Source: Flavobacterium sp. (GTDB lineage: Bacteria; Bacteroidota; Bacteroidia; Flavobacteriales; Flavobacteriaceae). From it: DNA of 40,846 bases. Shown piece by piece: positions 1-7,733 of the stretch. Made by a program: the position numbers and the translations under genes. The stretch covers positions 1-40,846 of the forward strand of contig VEQT01000020.1 of the NCBI GenBank assembly GCA_018883065.1. Reading direction: 5' to 3'. Every line of letters begins with the position of its first letter. Positions within the stretch are counted from its first letter, which is position 1. The notes under the pieces were generated by a model. It did not search any database. It had not been told where the DNA came from and saw nothing but the letters and a program-made list of their open reading frames with translations.

Positions 1-118
1 GACCAAGTCCCATGGACGTTAAAGAAGTTATGAGTTATGAATTTTTCCTGAGGCAGACTTTATGACTTTGCTTCGCCTGTTCGCTTCGCTCGGGTCGACT
101 TTATGACTTCATTTGATA
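1..118. repeat. Intergenic repeat family, copy 1
   Basis: Non-coding stretch upstream of the toxin-antitoxin pair. It contains GTTATGAGTTATGA, then TTTTTCCTGAGGCAGACTTT, then TTATGACTT units. The same words recur around 795-880, 2308-2395, 2480-2612 and 3990-4030. The copies are diverged and lack any reading frame that looks real. They appear to be a dispersed intergenic repeat of this genome. Confidence 0.6.
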
Positions 119-141
119 TATACAAAAAAGATATACATTTG
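113..141 (+). promoter_or_regulatory. Predicted promoter of the mazEF-type pair
   Basis: TTG at 113-115, an 18-bp spacer, and TACATTTG at 134-141 match the Bacteroidetes sigma-ABfr consensus (TTG near -33, TAnnTTTG near -7). The antitoxin start codon is 20 bp downstream of the -7 box. The assignment is by consensus only. Confidence 0.6.
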
Positions 142-160
142 CAATATAAATTTTAGACAT

Positions 161-391
161 ATGAAAACAGTATCTTTAAAAATTGATGATTCAATATTTG
201 GCGAAACCGAAAAAATTCTTTCACGCATAAGTATGCCAAGAAATAGGTATATAAACGAAGCGATAGCCTATTACAATAAAGTGCAAAAAAGACAAATTTT
301 AGAGCAGAGACTGCTAGCCGAATCAAATTTGGTAAAAAAAGACTCCTTAAATATATTGAAAGATTTTGAAAATATCGATTATGCTGATTAA
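161..391 (+). CDS. Antitoxin of a MazEF-type toxin-antitoxin pair
   Basis: A 76-residue protein, read from the ATG at 161 (MKTVSLKIDDSIF). An upstream TTG in frame at 113 would start inside the predicted promoter and is rejected. The N-terminal beta strand followed by two predicted helices (around residues 12-45) fits a ribbon-helix-helix DNA-binding domain. The charged C-terminal tail (residues 45-76) would be the toxin-neutralising part. It overlaps the downstream MazF-like toxin gene by 11 bp, which is typical of translationally coupled TA pairs. Such antitoxins usually repress their own promoter and neutralise the toxin. The family assignment rests on size, fold pattern and the partner gene. 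Confidence 0.75.
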   Translation: MKTVSLKIDDSIFGETEKILSRISMPRNRYINEAIAYYNKVQKRQILEQRLLAESNLVKKDSLNILKDFENIDYAD

Positions 392-728
392 TCAATTTGA
401 AATTTGGATTGCCGATTTAAACCCACAAATTGGCACTGAAGCAGGAAAAACCAGACCTGTTTTAATTGTTCAGTCCAATCTGCTCAACACGGTTCCACAT
501 CCGTCTACAATTATTTGTCCCATAACAACACAAGTTCAAAAAGAGGCTGTAATTTTGAGGGTACATTTAAAAAAAGGCATGGCAAATCTTCATGAAAATT
601 GTGATGTCATGATTGATCAAATTAGAGCAATTGACAATAAACGCCTGGTAAAAAAAGTGGGGACTTTGCCTCCACATTTGATCAATCAAATTAAAGAAAA
701 CATTGCTATACTCTTAGATTTGGATTAA
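381..728 (+). CDS. MazF/PemK-family mRNA interferase toxin
   Basis: A 115-residue protein, read from the ATG at 381 (MLINQFEIWIADLNPQIG); the longer TTG start at 366 is less likely. Family hallmarks are visible: the N-terminal G-x-E-x-G-K-T-R-P-V-L-I-V strand, the central I-I-C-P-I-T segment, and D-Q-I-R-A-I-D near residue 88. These elements form the RNA-binding and catalytic surface in MazF/PemK endoribonucleases. The length is normal for the family. It overlaps the antitoxin gene by 11 bp and is presumably co-transcribed from the promoter at 113-141. Expected role: sequence-specific cleavage of mRNA when the antitoxin is degraded. Confidence 0.9.
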   Translation: MLINQFEIWIADLNPQIGTEAGKTRPVLIVQSNLLNTVPHPSTIICPITTQVQKEAVILRVHLKKGMANLHENCDVMIDQIRAIDNKRLVKKVGTLPPHLINQIKENIAILLDLD

Positions 729-898
729 CAAAAAAGCATCAAAAGCAAAATAGTGGTTGTCTGTTCTTTGTTGTAAAAGTATACTAAGGACTTTTGTGAG
801 TTATGCGTTTTTTCCTGAGGCAGACATTATGACTTTGGACTTTACAACTTTCGACTTTGGACTTTACGACTTTCGACTTAATAAGATTGCTACATTCA
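729..898. repeat. Intergenic repeat family, copy 2
   Basis: Spacer between the toxin gene and the convergent ATPase gene. From about 795 it repeats the words seen at 1-118 (GAGTTATGCG, TTTTTCCTGAGGCAGACATT) and adds tandem GGACTTTACAACTTTCGACT units. The short open frame across it is made of repeat units and has no protein-like composition, so no gene is called. Confidence 0.6.
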
Positions 899-2113
899 CT
901 AATAACGGTTATCTAACAAGAAATCATGTATTTGAAAATGCTTAACTCCTTGTACATCTTCTTTCCAAAATTCATCCATGGTAACTACATATTTTGGAAA
1001 TTGATCGGGTAACGCAAGTAGTGGGCTAAACTCCCTTTCAATTGTTGTATCACTTTCTAATTTATAGGCTACTTGAACGTAAATGCGTTTTCCTTGTTTT
1101 TCAGCAATAAAATCAATTTCTCTTGTATCTAATTTACCTATATAGACTTGATACTCTCTTCGTTTGAGTTCTAAAAAAACGATGTTTTCTAAAATTCCTG
1201 AAATCATTTGATCGCGGTAGCCCATCATAGCATAAATCAGCGACAAATCACTTACAAAAAATTTTTCCTGGGTTTTTAGAATTTCTTTTCCTTTGATATC
1301 AAATCGGGATACTCTATACAGTATAAAAGCTCCTTCTAAAGCAGTTAAATAATTATAAATGGTGTTGACATCTGTTTTTCTGTACTGACTTTTAAAATAA
1401 TCGGCTATACTTTTTCCTGAAAAAGTATTTCCAACATTATCAAAAACATAGCGAATAACTCGTTCCAATAATTCAATATCTCTAATTTTATACCGTTGTA
1501 TTGTATCACGCAAAAGAACGGACGCATAAATATCTCGAATGACTTTGTAGGTTGCGTGTTCATCATAATTAGCCGTATGTACCAAAGGGAACCCCCCTTT
1601 TCTGAGATAGGTTGCAAAAGATTCTTTTGTGCCTAAAACGGGGGTTTGATAAACAGCATTAAAAGCTAAATATTCGCTAAATGACAACGTGTAAACCGGA
1701 ATTTCAATATACCTTCCCGCTAAATAGGTAGCTAACTCTGATGATAATAAATGAGAATTAGAGCCCGTAAGATAGATATCAACTGAGTAGTCTACCAATA
1801 ATGAATTGATTACTTTTTCCCATTCTTGTACTTCTTGAATCTCGTCTAGCAACAGATAAAACTTCTGTCCTTTAGTCATTATTGCAGCCAAATGTGCATA
1901 TAATGAAGTAGCATTTTTTAAGTGTTCGGTAGTAAAACTCTCAAAGTTTAATGTATGTATGGTGTTTACTGGAATCCCTTTGCGTACTAATTCTTCTTTT
2001 AAAAGCAACAATACAGTTGATTTCCCTGACCTTCTTATACCAGTTAAAATTTTAACTAGTGGTTTATCAATCCATTGCTGTAATTGTGTTAAATAGGACG
2101 TTCTTTTTATCAT
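899..2113 (-). CDS. AAA_14/DUF4143-family ATPase
   Basis: A 404-residue protein with an ATG start at 2113. Residues 1-130 are a P-loop domain: Walker A G-I-R-R-S-G-K-S-T at residues 25-33 and Walker B F-Y-L-L-L-D-E-I-Q-E-V near residue 90. The C-terminal part is the DUF4143 region, which resembles a restriction-endonuclease fold and has R-E-I-D-F ending at residue 335. The usual E-x-K position reads Q-V-A (347-349), so a nuclease would be inactive here. The family is very common in Bacteroidetes, often in several copies, and its function is not established; a link to mobile or defence contexts is only inferred. The gene stands alone, flanked by intergenic repeats and convergent with the toxin gene. 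Confidence 0.85.
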   Translation of the reverse strand: MIKRTSYLTQLQQWIDKPLVKILTGIRRSGKSTVLLLLKEELVRKGIPVNTIHTLNFESFTTEHLKNATSLYAHLAAIMTKGQKFYLLLDEIQEVQEWEKVINSLLVDYSVDIYLTGSNSHLLSSELATYLAGRYIEIPVYTLSFSEYLAFNAVYQTPVLGTKESFATYLRKGGFPLVHTANYDEHATYKVIRDIYASVLLRDTIQRYKIRDIELLERVIRYVFDNVGNTFSGKSIADYFKSQYRKTDVNTIYNYLTALEGAFILYRVSRFDIKGKEILKTQEKFFVSDLSLIYAMMGYRDQMISGILENIVFLELKRREYQVYIGKLDTREIDFIAEKQGKRIYVQVAYKLESDTTIEREFSPLLALPDQFPKYVVTMDEFWKEDVQGVKHFQIHDFLLDNRY

Positions 2114-2671
2114 TTTTTATGCTTTAAAACACAAATATATTGCTTTTTACTGTTCTTTTTATAGGTATAAGCATAAAAAGTTTTGAAAATGGATACTGCC
2201 TATCGAAAACTAGAGGAACGGTATTTCCGTTTATTGTATTTTAAACAGACAAAAACATGCGAGCAATGACACAATCCTATCGCTCTTGAACACCTTACAA
2301 ATCCGAAGGAAGTTAGTAGTTATGAATTATGAGTTATGCGTTTTTTCTAAAAGCAGACTTTATGACTTTGGACTTTACAACTTTTGACTTAAAGATTATC
2401 TTGCAAAGACGCGGTACCGATAAATCGGTGCGCAAAGTCCTTTTTTGTGGCTTTGCGACTTCGCGACTTTGTGTGAAACCAAATCCAATGGGCGCTAAGT
2501 AAGTCATAAGTGTAGGAGTTATGAGTTTTTTTCTTCGTCAGACTTTATGACTTTCGACTTTACAACTTTTGACTTTTAGTCTTTTGACTTTACAACTTTT
2601 GACTTAAAGATTTGCCTTGTCCTAAAATAGGTTTACACAAAAATGTAAACTTTTTTTTAAGTCGAGGCATT
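2114..2671. repeat. Repeat-rich spacer (copies 3 and 4 of the family)
   Basis: This is 558 bp without a credible gene. It holds two copies of the intergenic repeat (about 2308-2395 and 2480-2612) with GACTTTATGACTTT followed by GACTTTACAACTTTTGACTT units; the second copy is partly duplicated in tandem. A small hairpin ACCGAT-AA-ATCGGT lies at 2416-2429. The word TCCTAAAATAGGTT near 2621 recurs near 4388. Confidence 0.55.
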
Positions 2672-3793
2672 TTACAATAAAAATTCTTCGAAATTGTCCC
2701 GGTGAATGATTTTAAATTCACTAGTTGGATACGTTTCTAAAAATAGTTTAGGTATTTTATGTTTAGCCATTGGATTCCATTTGCATTCAAAAGCGGTTAT
2801 CAGGCCGTTTTGCTCTTCAATATAATCAATCTCTTTTTGTTCTTTGGTACGCCAATACCACGAGTTGGTCCAATTTTGAGTATTTTGATTTCGTTTCATT
2901 CGTTCTGAAACAATAAAATTCTCCCATAACGCGCCAGCATCTGTGCGCAGTTCAATATGATTGAAATTGGCGATTAATGCATTTCGAATCCCATTGTCGT
3001 AAAAGTAAATTTTTCTGCTTTTTTTGAGTTCAGAACGAAGATTTCTGCTAAACGATCCCAATCTGAAAACAACATAGGTTTGTTCCAATACTTCGATGTA
3101 TTTTTCAACAGTTTTAGCGTCAAGACCCGTGAGCCTTGACAACTCATTGAATGAAACTTGAGCACCAACTTGGTAGGCCAAAGCTTGCAATAACGCAATG
3201 AGTCTTTCTGGTTTTTTAATTTGCTCTAACAACAACACATCTTTGTATAAATAACTGGAAGACAACTGTTTCAACAATTCTTTTTCATGCCCTGAAGCCG
3301 TTATTATTTCAGGATAATATCCATATATTAATCGGTGTTCCAGTAATCTTTTTTCTTCCAACAACCCATGATGAGCAACCATTTCTGCAAAGGATAATGG
3401 ATGCATTTTATATTCCCATTTGCGGCCCGTTAATGGCTCATTAAGTTTATTTGCTAATTCAAATGAAGAACTTCCCGTAACCACCAATTGAACTTCTGGG
3501 ATTTGATCCGTAATCAATTTCATGCGTAATCCGATGTCTTGAATGCGCTGCGCCTCATCGATAACAATTATTTTTTTAGTGCCAAAAATGGCTTTTAATC
3601 GAGTGGCCGAAATAGTAGCAAAGAGCGTTTGTACGTCTAACTCATCTCCATTCAACCATAAAACGGCATCAGAATTACCAAACAACATATTTAGTAAAGT
3701 AGTTTTACCAACTTGACGAGCTCCAAGCAAAACAATAGCTTTGCCTGAATGAAGTTTACTTTTTAATAGTTTTTCTAGCGTTCTTTCTATCAT
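2672..3793 (-). CDS. AAA_14/DUF4143-family ATPase
   Basis: A 373-residue protein with an ATG start at 3793. Walker A is G-A-R-Q-V-G-K-T-T (24-32) and Walker B is I-I-V-I-D-E-A-Q-R (about 73-81). A sensor-like V-V-T-G-S-S-S-F-E-L follows. The C-terminal DUF4143 domain keeps a PD-(D/E)XK-like pattern, E-I-D-Y with D323 and E336-C-K338, unlike the neighbouring paralogue, where the ExK is lost. The two ATPases are only distantly similar, so they are not a recent duplication. A winged-helix-like segment sits near residues 210-250. Function is unknown; the family is widespread and often found in variable regions. Both flanks are repeat-rich spacers. Confidence 0.85.
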   Translation of the reverse strand: MIERTLEKLLKSKLHSGKAIVLLGARQVGKTTLLNMLFGNSDAVLWLNGDELDVQTLFATISATRLKAIFGTKKIIVIDEAQRIQDIGLRMKLITDQIPEVQLVVTGSSSFELANKLNEPLTGRKWEYKMHPLSFAEMVAHHGLLEEKRLLEHRLIYGYYPEIITASGHEKELLKQLSSSYLYKDVLLLEQIKKPERLIALLQALAYQVGAQVSFNELSRLTGLDAKTVEKYIEVLEQTYVVFRLGSFSRNLRSELKKSRKIYFYDNGIRNALIANFNHIELRTDAGALWENFIVSERMKRNQNTQNWTNSWYWRTKEQKEIDYIEEQNGLITAFECKWNPMAKHKIPKLFLETYPTSEFKIIHRDNFEEFLL

Positions 3794-4563
3794 ATTTCAA
3801 TAAATAAGATGGCTAAATTACAACTATTTCGGAATTAATTCCTTAATTGTTGCTATTTTTTAGGATTCAAATCTATAAAAGTATGGTAATTCAACTTTTT
3901 GAACTTAGCCGTAACGCGTGTATGGTTTTGCTTCGACTGTTCGTCCCGAAGCTTCGAGACTCGCGACGACTTCAAGTTGCTCACCTGCCAAATCCCATGG
4001 GCGTTAAGAAAGTTATAAATTATGAGTTATTCCAAAAATATAGGAATTTGGAATTTAACTTATTGGAATTTAAAATATTCGTGCATTCGTGGCTAAAAGC
4101 AAACAGCTGCTCTTTGTATACTCCTCAAACTCCCCTCTTGAGAGGGGCTGGGGGTGTGTTTTATTAGTTGTAAGTTAATCATTGACAGTTTACAGCATTT
4201 CTTAGATTACATCTTAATTCAAAAATCACATATCAACATTCGTTGATCGTTTATCTTAACCTTTCTTTTTCCTTGATGAAAAAGAAACAAAAAATCAAGA
4301 CCTGGATTTTCGGCCATCCACTAGTGGTTCACTTCCTAAAACACAAAAACTCGCCCGTTCGTTACCTCGCGGGCTCAAACTGTCTTGTCCTAAAATAGGT
4401 TGTTGGTCCCGAAGCTTCGGGATTGGAATTTTTAGATTTATTTATTGGAATTTCAAAGCGCTGTCTCTCATCTAAACTCTTTTAGTCTGTCATCTAAAAA
4501 ACATCCGTGCATTCGTGGCTAATCGCTGATTGCTAACAGCTGACTTCTTTAACACAAAAACCT
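3794..4563. repeat. Long gene-free spacer with mixed intergenic repeats
   Basis: Almost 800 bp with no convincing gene. It contains a fifth copy of the repeat words at 3990-4030 (CCCATGGGCGTTAAGAAAGT and TTATGAGTTAT), a hairpin CCCCTC-TTGA-GAGGGG near 4133-4150 followed by CTGGGGGTG, and the duplicated phrase CGTGCATTCGTGGCTAA near 4080 and 4505. A perfect 16-bp palindrome TCCCGAAGCTTCGGGA lies at 4407-4422. The open frame at 3847-4167 runs through these repeats and is not called. The area looks like an accumulation site of repeat remnants. Confidence 0.5.
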
Positions 4564-4571
4564 TACATTTG
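4564..4571 (+). promoter_or_regulatory. Possible -7 element of tspO
   Basis: TACATTTG matches the Bacteroidetes TAnnTTTG -7 consensus 13 bp before the tspO start codon. No TTG is found at the expected -33 distance, so the promoter is uncertain. If correct, the mRNA would have a very short leader. Confidence 0.4.
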
Positions 4572-4584
4572 AAAAAAAATCCCT

Positions 4585-5061
4585 ATGAATAAATACCTCA
4601 AAATTGCTGTTTTTGTAGCGAGTTGTTTGGCTATTGGCTACTTATCCGGTTTAGTAACGCGTGAAGCGATTCCTACCTGGTATGCCACCTTGATAAAACC
4701 CAGTTTCAATCCGCCCAATTGGGTGTTTGCACCGGTTTGGAGCAGTTTATATCTGGCCATGGGTGTAGCCGCAGGTTTAATTTGGAGTAGAATGGACTTT
4801 GAACCGGCCGCTGTTAAGAAAGCGCTCTTGTTTTTCTGGATTCAGCTGGGCTTGAACGCGTTGTGGTCTATCTTGTTTTTTGGTTTACACAACCCACTTT
4901 TGGCGCTACTTGAAATTGTTTTGTTGTGGTTGATGATCTATGAGACCTGGACGCAATTTCGCCATATCCATAAAATAGCAGGCTATTTATTGGTCCCCTA
5001 TTTGCTTTGGGTGAGTTTTGCTTCAGTGCTTAACGCCAGTATTTGGTGGCTAAACCGCTAA
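4585..5061 (+). CDS. tspO: TspO/MBR-family membrane protein
   Basis: A 158-residue integral membrane protein with five hydrophobic segments. Family signatures are clear: L-I-K-P-S-F-N-P-P-N-W-V-F-A-P-V-W (around residues 36-52), Q-L-G-L-N-A-L-W-S-I-L-F-F (about 92-104), and P-Y-L-L-W-V-S-F-A-S-V-L-N near the C terminus. TspO proteins bind porphyrins and other tetrapyrroles, and act in stress or light-related regulation in bacteria. Length and start are normal. The gene is convergent with the flavoprotein gene and overlaps its 3' end by 12 bp (5050-5061), so there is no room for a terminator between them. Confidence 0.93.
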   Translation: MNKYLKIAVFVASCLAIGYLSGLVTREAIPTWYATLIKPSFNPPNWVFAPVWSSLYLAMGVAAGLIWSRMDFEPAAVKKALLFFWIQLGLNALWSILFFGLHNPLLALLEIVLLWLMIYETWTQFRHIHKIAGYLLVPYLLWVSFASVLNASIWWLNR

Positions 5062-6276
5062 ATTTTCGACAATGGCTTTGGCGGCAATAAATCCCGAAGT
5101 CCACGCATTTTGAAAATTAAATCCGCCAGTTATAGCATCGACATCTACGATTTCTCCCGCAAAATAAAGTGACGGATAACGTTTACTTTGCATGGTTTTG
5201 AACTGAACCTCTTTGAGGTCAATTCCACCGGCTGTGACAAACTCATCCTTAAATGTACTTTTTCCTTTTATGTTCAGCTGACAAGCACACAACTGTTCGG
5301 CCAATTGGTTCAGTTGTAATTTGCTGCTGTCGGCCCATTTGGTTTGTTCCTGAAATCCAGCTGCAGTGGTGAGACTTTCCCACAACCGATTGGGTAAGTC
5401 AAAAGGCGATTTGCTCTGCACCGCACGTTTGGCCAGTTCGGTTCGAAACCGCTGCAATTGGGCCAAGGTATTGGCCAAGGTAGAATCGGGCAACCAATTA
5501 ATTTGAACCGTAAATTGATACTGCTTTTCGGCTAATTGTCGAGCGCCCCAAGCCGACAAACGGAGCACCGCCGGCCCACTTATACCCCAATGGGTAATTA
5601 ACAACGGACCTGTTTCTTGCAGTTTGGTTCCTACTACAGCAATTTGCGCCTGGGTAGAAACCCCCATCAAATTGTTTATGCGTGAATCTTTGCAATTAAA
5701 CGTAAACAAAGAAGGAACAGGTGCCACGATTGGATGACCTATTTTTTGGAGTACATCCCACATTTTGGGATTGCTGCCAGTAGCCATAAGGAGTTGGTCA
5801 CAGCTAAAATTACTTGTCACCGTGTGAATTTTCCAACCCGTTTCTTGCGGTAAAATATCTTGTACCGATTGACCCAAAAAAACATGTATGCCTAATTTTT
5901 TGGCTGTTTGCGTAAAACAACTCACGATGGTTTCCGAAGAATTCGATAACGGAAACATCCGTCCATCGGCTTCGGTTTTGAGTTCCACACCATGTTGGGT
6001 AAACCAATCAACTGTATCGCCCGAACAAAACTGATGAAAAGGGCCGCGCAGTTCGCGTTCGCCTCGGGGATAATTTTTCACCAAGGCATTCGGATCAAAA
6101 CAAGCATGCGTCACGTTGCAGCGTCCACCGCCCGAAATACGGACTTTGCCGAGTACTTCTTGTCCACGTTCGAGTATGGCTATGCGCATACCCGGATGAT
6201 TCTCGGCACAATTGATGGCCGTAAAAAATCCAGCAGCACCGCCGCCCACTACCACAAGGTCAAAATGATTAGACAT
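5050..6276 (-). CDS. BaiN/HI0933-family NAD(P)/FAD-dependent oxidoreductase
   Basis: A 408-residue flavoprotein with an ATG at 6276. The N-terminal dinucleotide-binding motif is V-V-V-G-G-G-A-A-G-F-F (residues 8-18). The family signature I-S-G-G-G-R-C-N-V-T lies at about 47-56. The C-terminal FAD motif contains A-G-E-I-V-D-V-D-A-I-T-G-G-F-N-F-Q. The protein is cytosolic, since no signal peptide is seen. Members of this family (YhiN, HI0933, BaiN) reduce double bonds of poorly defined substrates, so the exact reaction cannot be read from sequence. Its start lies just past the terminator of the starch operon, so it needs its own promoter. Confidence 0.9.
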   Translation of the reverse strand: MSNHFDLVVVGGGAAGFFTAINCAENHPGMRIAILERGQEVLGKVRISGGGRCNVTHACFDPNALVKNYPRGERELRGPFHQFCSGDTVDWFTQHGVELKTEADGRMFPLSNSSETIVSCFTQTAKKLGIHVFLGQSVQDILPQETGWKIHTVTSNFSCDQLLMATGSNPKMWDVLQKIGHPIVAPVPSLFTFNCKDSRINNLMGVSTQAQIAVVGTKLQETGPLLITHWGISGPAVLRLSAWGARQLAEKQYQFTVQINWLPDSTLANTLAQLQRFRTELAKRAVQSKSPFDLPNRLWESLTTAAGFQEQTKWADSSKLQLNQLAEQLCACQLNIKGKSTFKDEFVTAGGIDLKEVQFKTMQSKRYPSLYFAGEIVDVDAITGGFNFQNAWTSGFIAAKAIVENLAV

Positions 6277-6290
6277 GGAATCCGATTAAA

Positions 6291-6330
6291 AAAATAGCGC
6301 TGCTAAAGTACTCGAGCAGCGCCATTTTTT
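6291..6330 (-). terminator. Rho-independent terminator of the starch-degradation operon
   Basis: Inverted repeat GCGCTGCT (6297-6304) and AGCAGCGC (6315-6322) with a 10-nt loop. On the minus strand it is followed by a T-run (TATTTTTTT). It lies directly after the stop codon of the last minus-strand GH13 gene and before the flavoprotein gene. Confidence 0.8.
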
Positions 6331-6334
6331 GTAG

Positions 6335-7732
6335 TTATTGTACTAGAATTTTGTACTCCCAAGGTTTAAAACTGTGGGATTGGTTTTGATTCAACAGGAT
6401 TTTTTCTCCAGACATATAATCAACAAAATTTCCGGGTAAAGGCAAAGTAAAGGTGGTAGGTTTTTTACTCATATTGGCTACATATATCACTTTTTTACCG
6501 TCTTTCTCACGCACAAAAGCCAAAATAGAGGTGTCGTTGGATGTGGCCAAACGCAAGTAGCTTGCTTTTACTTTACCGCCATGCAGCGCTACATTGTTGG
6601 TTTTTAAAGCGCCTAATTTTTCGTACACCGCACCCATTTTCCCTACTGTATGCGGAATGGTGTCTTTTTCAAAAAAGCGAAGGCGTTTTTTCAAGTCATA
6701 TTCTTGTCCGTTGTATATTAACGGCATCCCCGGCATGGTAAAACTCAAAGCCGCAAAGGTTTCTACTGCATTGCCCATGCGCTCGTATTCTGTTCCGTTC
6801 CACGAATTCTCGTCGTGATTGGATGTAAAGTTCATGTAGATGTCGTCTTTTTGCAAGACCGTATCAATTTTGGTCATGTAGGCATCAAAGTCTTTGACTG
6901 TTTTCTCCCCTTTGGCTATTTGGTTAAACAAATGGTGGGCTTCCCAACCGTATTGCATGTCAAATGCATTTTTCAATAATTCCGGTTTTTCAGCCTCGGC
7001 CAATAAAAAAATAGGTTTTACTTTGTTTAATTCTACTTTGGTCGCATCCCAAAAATCAGTAGGAACTTCACCGGCTACGTCGCAACGGAATCCGTCTACA
7101 TTAAAATCGGTGAGCCAGTATTTCATATCAGCCACCATGGCTTTGCGCATGGCCTTGTTGTCGAAGTCCAACTCCATTACATCAGTCCAATCAAATGGGG
7201 CAATCATTTTCCCGGCTTTGTCTCGCGTATAATAATCTGAATGAGCCGAAACCCATGGATGATCCCAAGCGGTGTGATTGGCTACCCAGTCTAAGATAAC
7301 ATACATGCCGTTTTCGTGAGCTGTTTGGATTAATTTAGCGAAATCTGCTTTGGTTCCAAATTTTGTGTTTAGGCTGCGGTAATCTTTTACCGAATAGTAG
7401 CTCCCCAAGTATTTTTCTTTTTCTACCGGATCGGTAATTTGTTCAATTGAAGTATCCCCTTTGGCTTTGCGGTTTTTTACACCTATTTCGTGTATGGGCA
7501 TTAGCCATAGAATTTTTACACCCATTCTTTTCAAATTGGGAATATCTTTGGTAAACGCATTAAATGTTCCTTCGGGCGAATACTGACGAATATTCACTTC
7601 ATAAATCACGGCATTATCTGCCAATTCGGGTGTAACTACAGGAATTTCTGACACCCCTTTTGGGCTATCCTCGGCTTTTTTACAGCTAAACACACCAGTG
7701 GCAAGACACAGGGCTAAGATTACTTTTTTCAT
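6335..7732 (-). CDS. GH13-family alpha-amylase, lipoprotein
   Basis: A 465-residue glycoside hydrolase. The N terminus is a lipoprotein signal with the lipobox ending G-V-F-S-C17, so it is anchored in the outer membrane or periplasm. The charged K-K-A-E-D after the cysteine could favour surface export, but this is uncertain. GH13 regions are complete: D-W-V-A-N-H (148-153), G-F-R-C-D218 (nucleophile), A-E246 (acid/base) and S-N-H-D307 (transition-state stabiliser). It is the last gene of the minus-strand operon, 1 bp after its neighbour, and is followed by a terminator. Expected role: hydrolysis of alpha-1,4 glucans or maltodextrins. Confidence 0.92.
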   Translation of the reverse strand: MKKVILALCLATGVFSCKKAEDSPKGVSEIPVVTPELADNAVIYEVNIRQYSPEGTFNAFTKDIPNLKRMGVKILWLMPIHEIGVKNRKAKGDTSIEQITDPVEKEKYLGSYYSVKDYRSLNTKFGTKADFAKLIQTAHENGMYVILDWVANHTAWDHPWVSAHSDYYTRDKAGKMIAPFDWTDVMELDFDNKAMRKAMVADMKYWLTDFNVDGFRCDVAGEVPTDFWDATKVELNKVKPIFLLAEAEKPELLKNAFDMQYGWEAHHLFNQIAKGEKTVKDFDAYMTKIDTVLQKDDIYMNFTSNHDENSWNGTEYERMGNAVETFAALSFTMPGMPLIYNGQEYDLKKRLRFFEKDTIPHTVGKMGAVYEKLGALKTNNVALHGGKVKASYLRLATSNDTSILAFVREKDGKKVIYVANMSKKPTTFTLPLPGNFVDYMSGEKILLNQNQSHSFKPWEYKILVQ

Positions 7733-7733
7733 G

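Noticed and set aside
757..945. Open frame of 62 codons on the plus strand
   Set aside because: It is built from tandem GACTTT-type repeat units and overlaps the 3' end of the ATPase gene.
2408..2440. Hairpin ACCGAT-AA-ATCGGT as a terminator
   Set aside because: It is not placed behind a gene and lacks a direct T-run next to the stem; it seems to belong to the repeat-rich spacer.
3847..4167. Open frame of 106 codons on the plus strand
   Set aside because: It runs through several intergenic repeats and hairpins that occur elsewhere in the spacer regions; composition is not protein-like and no start signal is seen.
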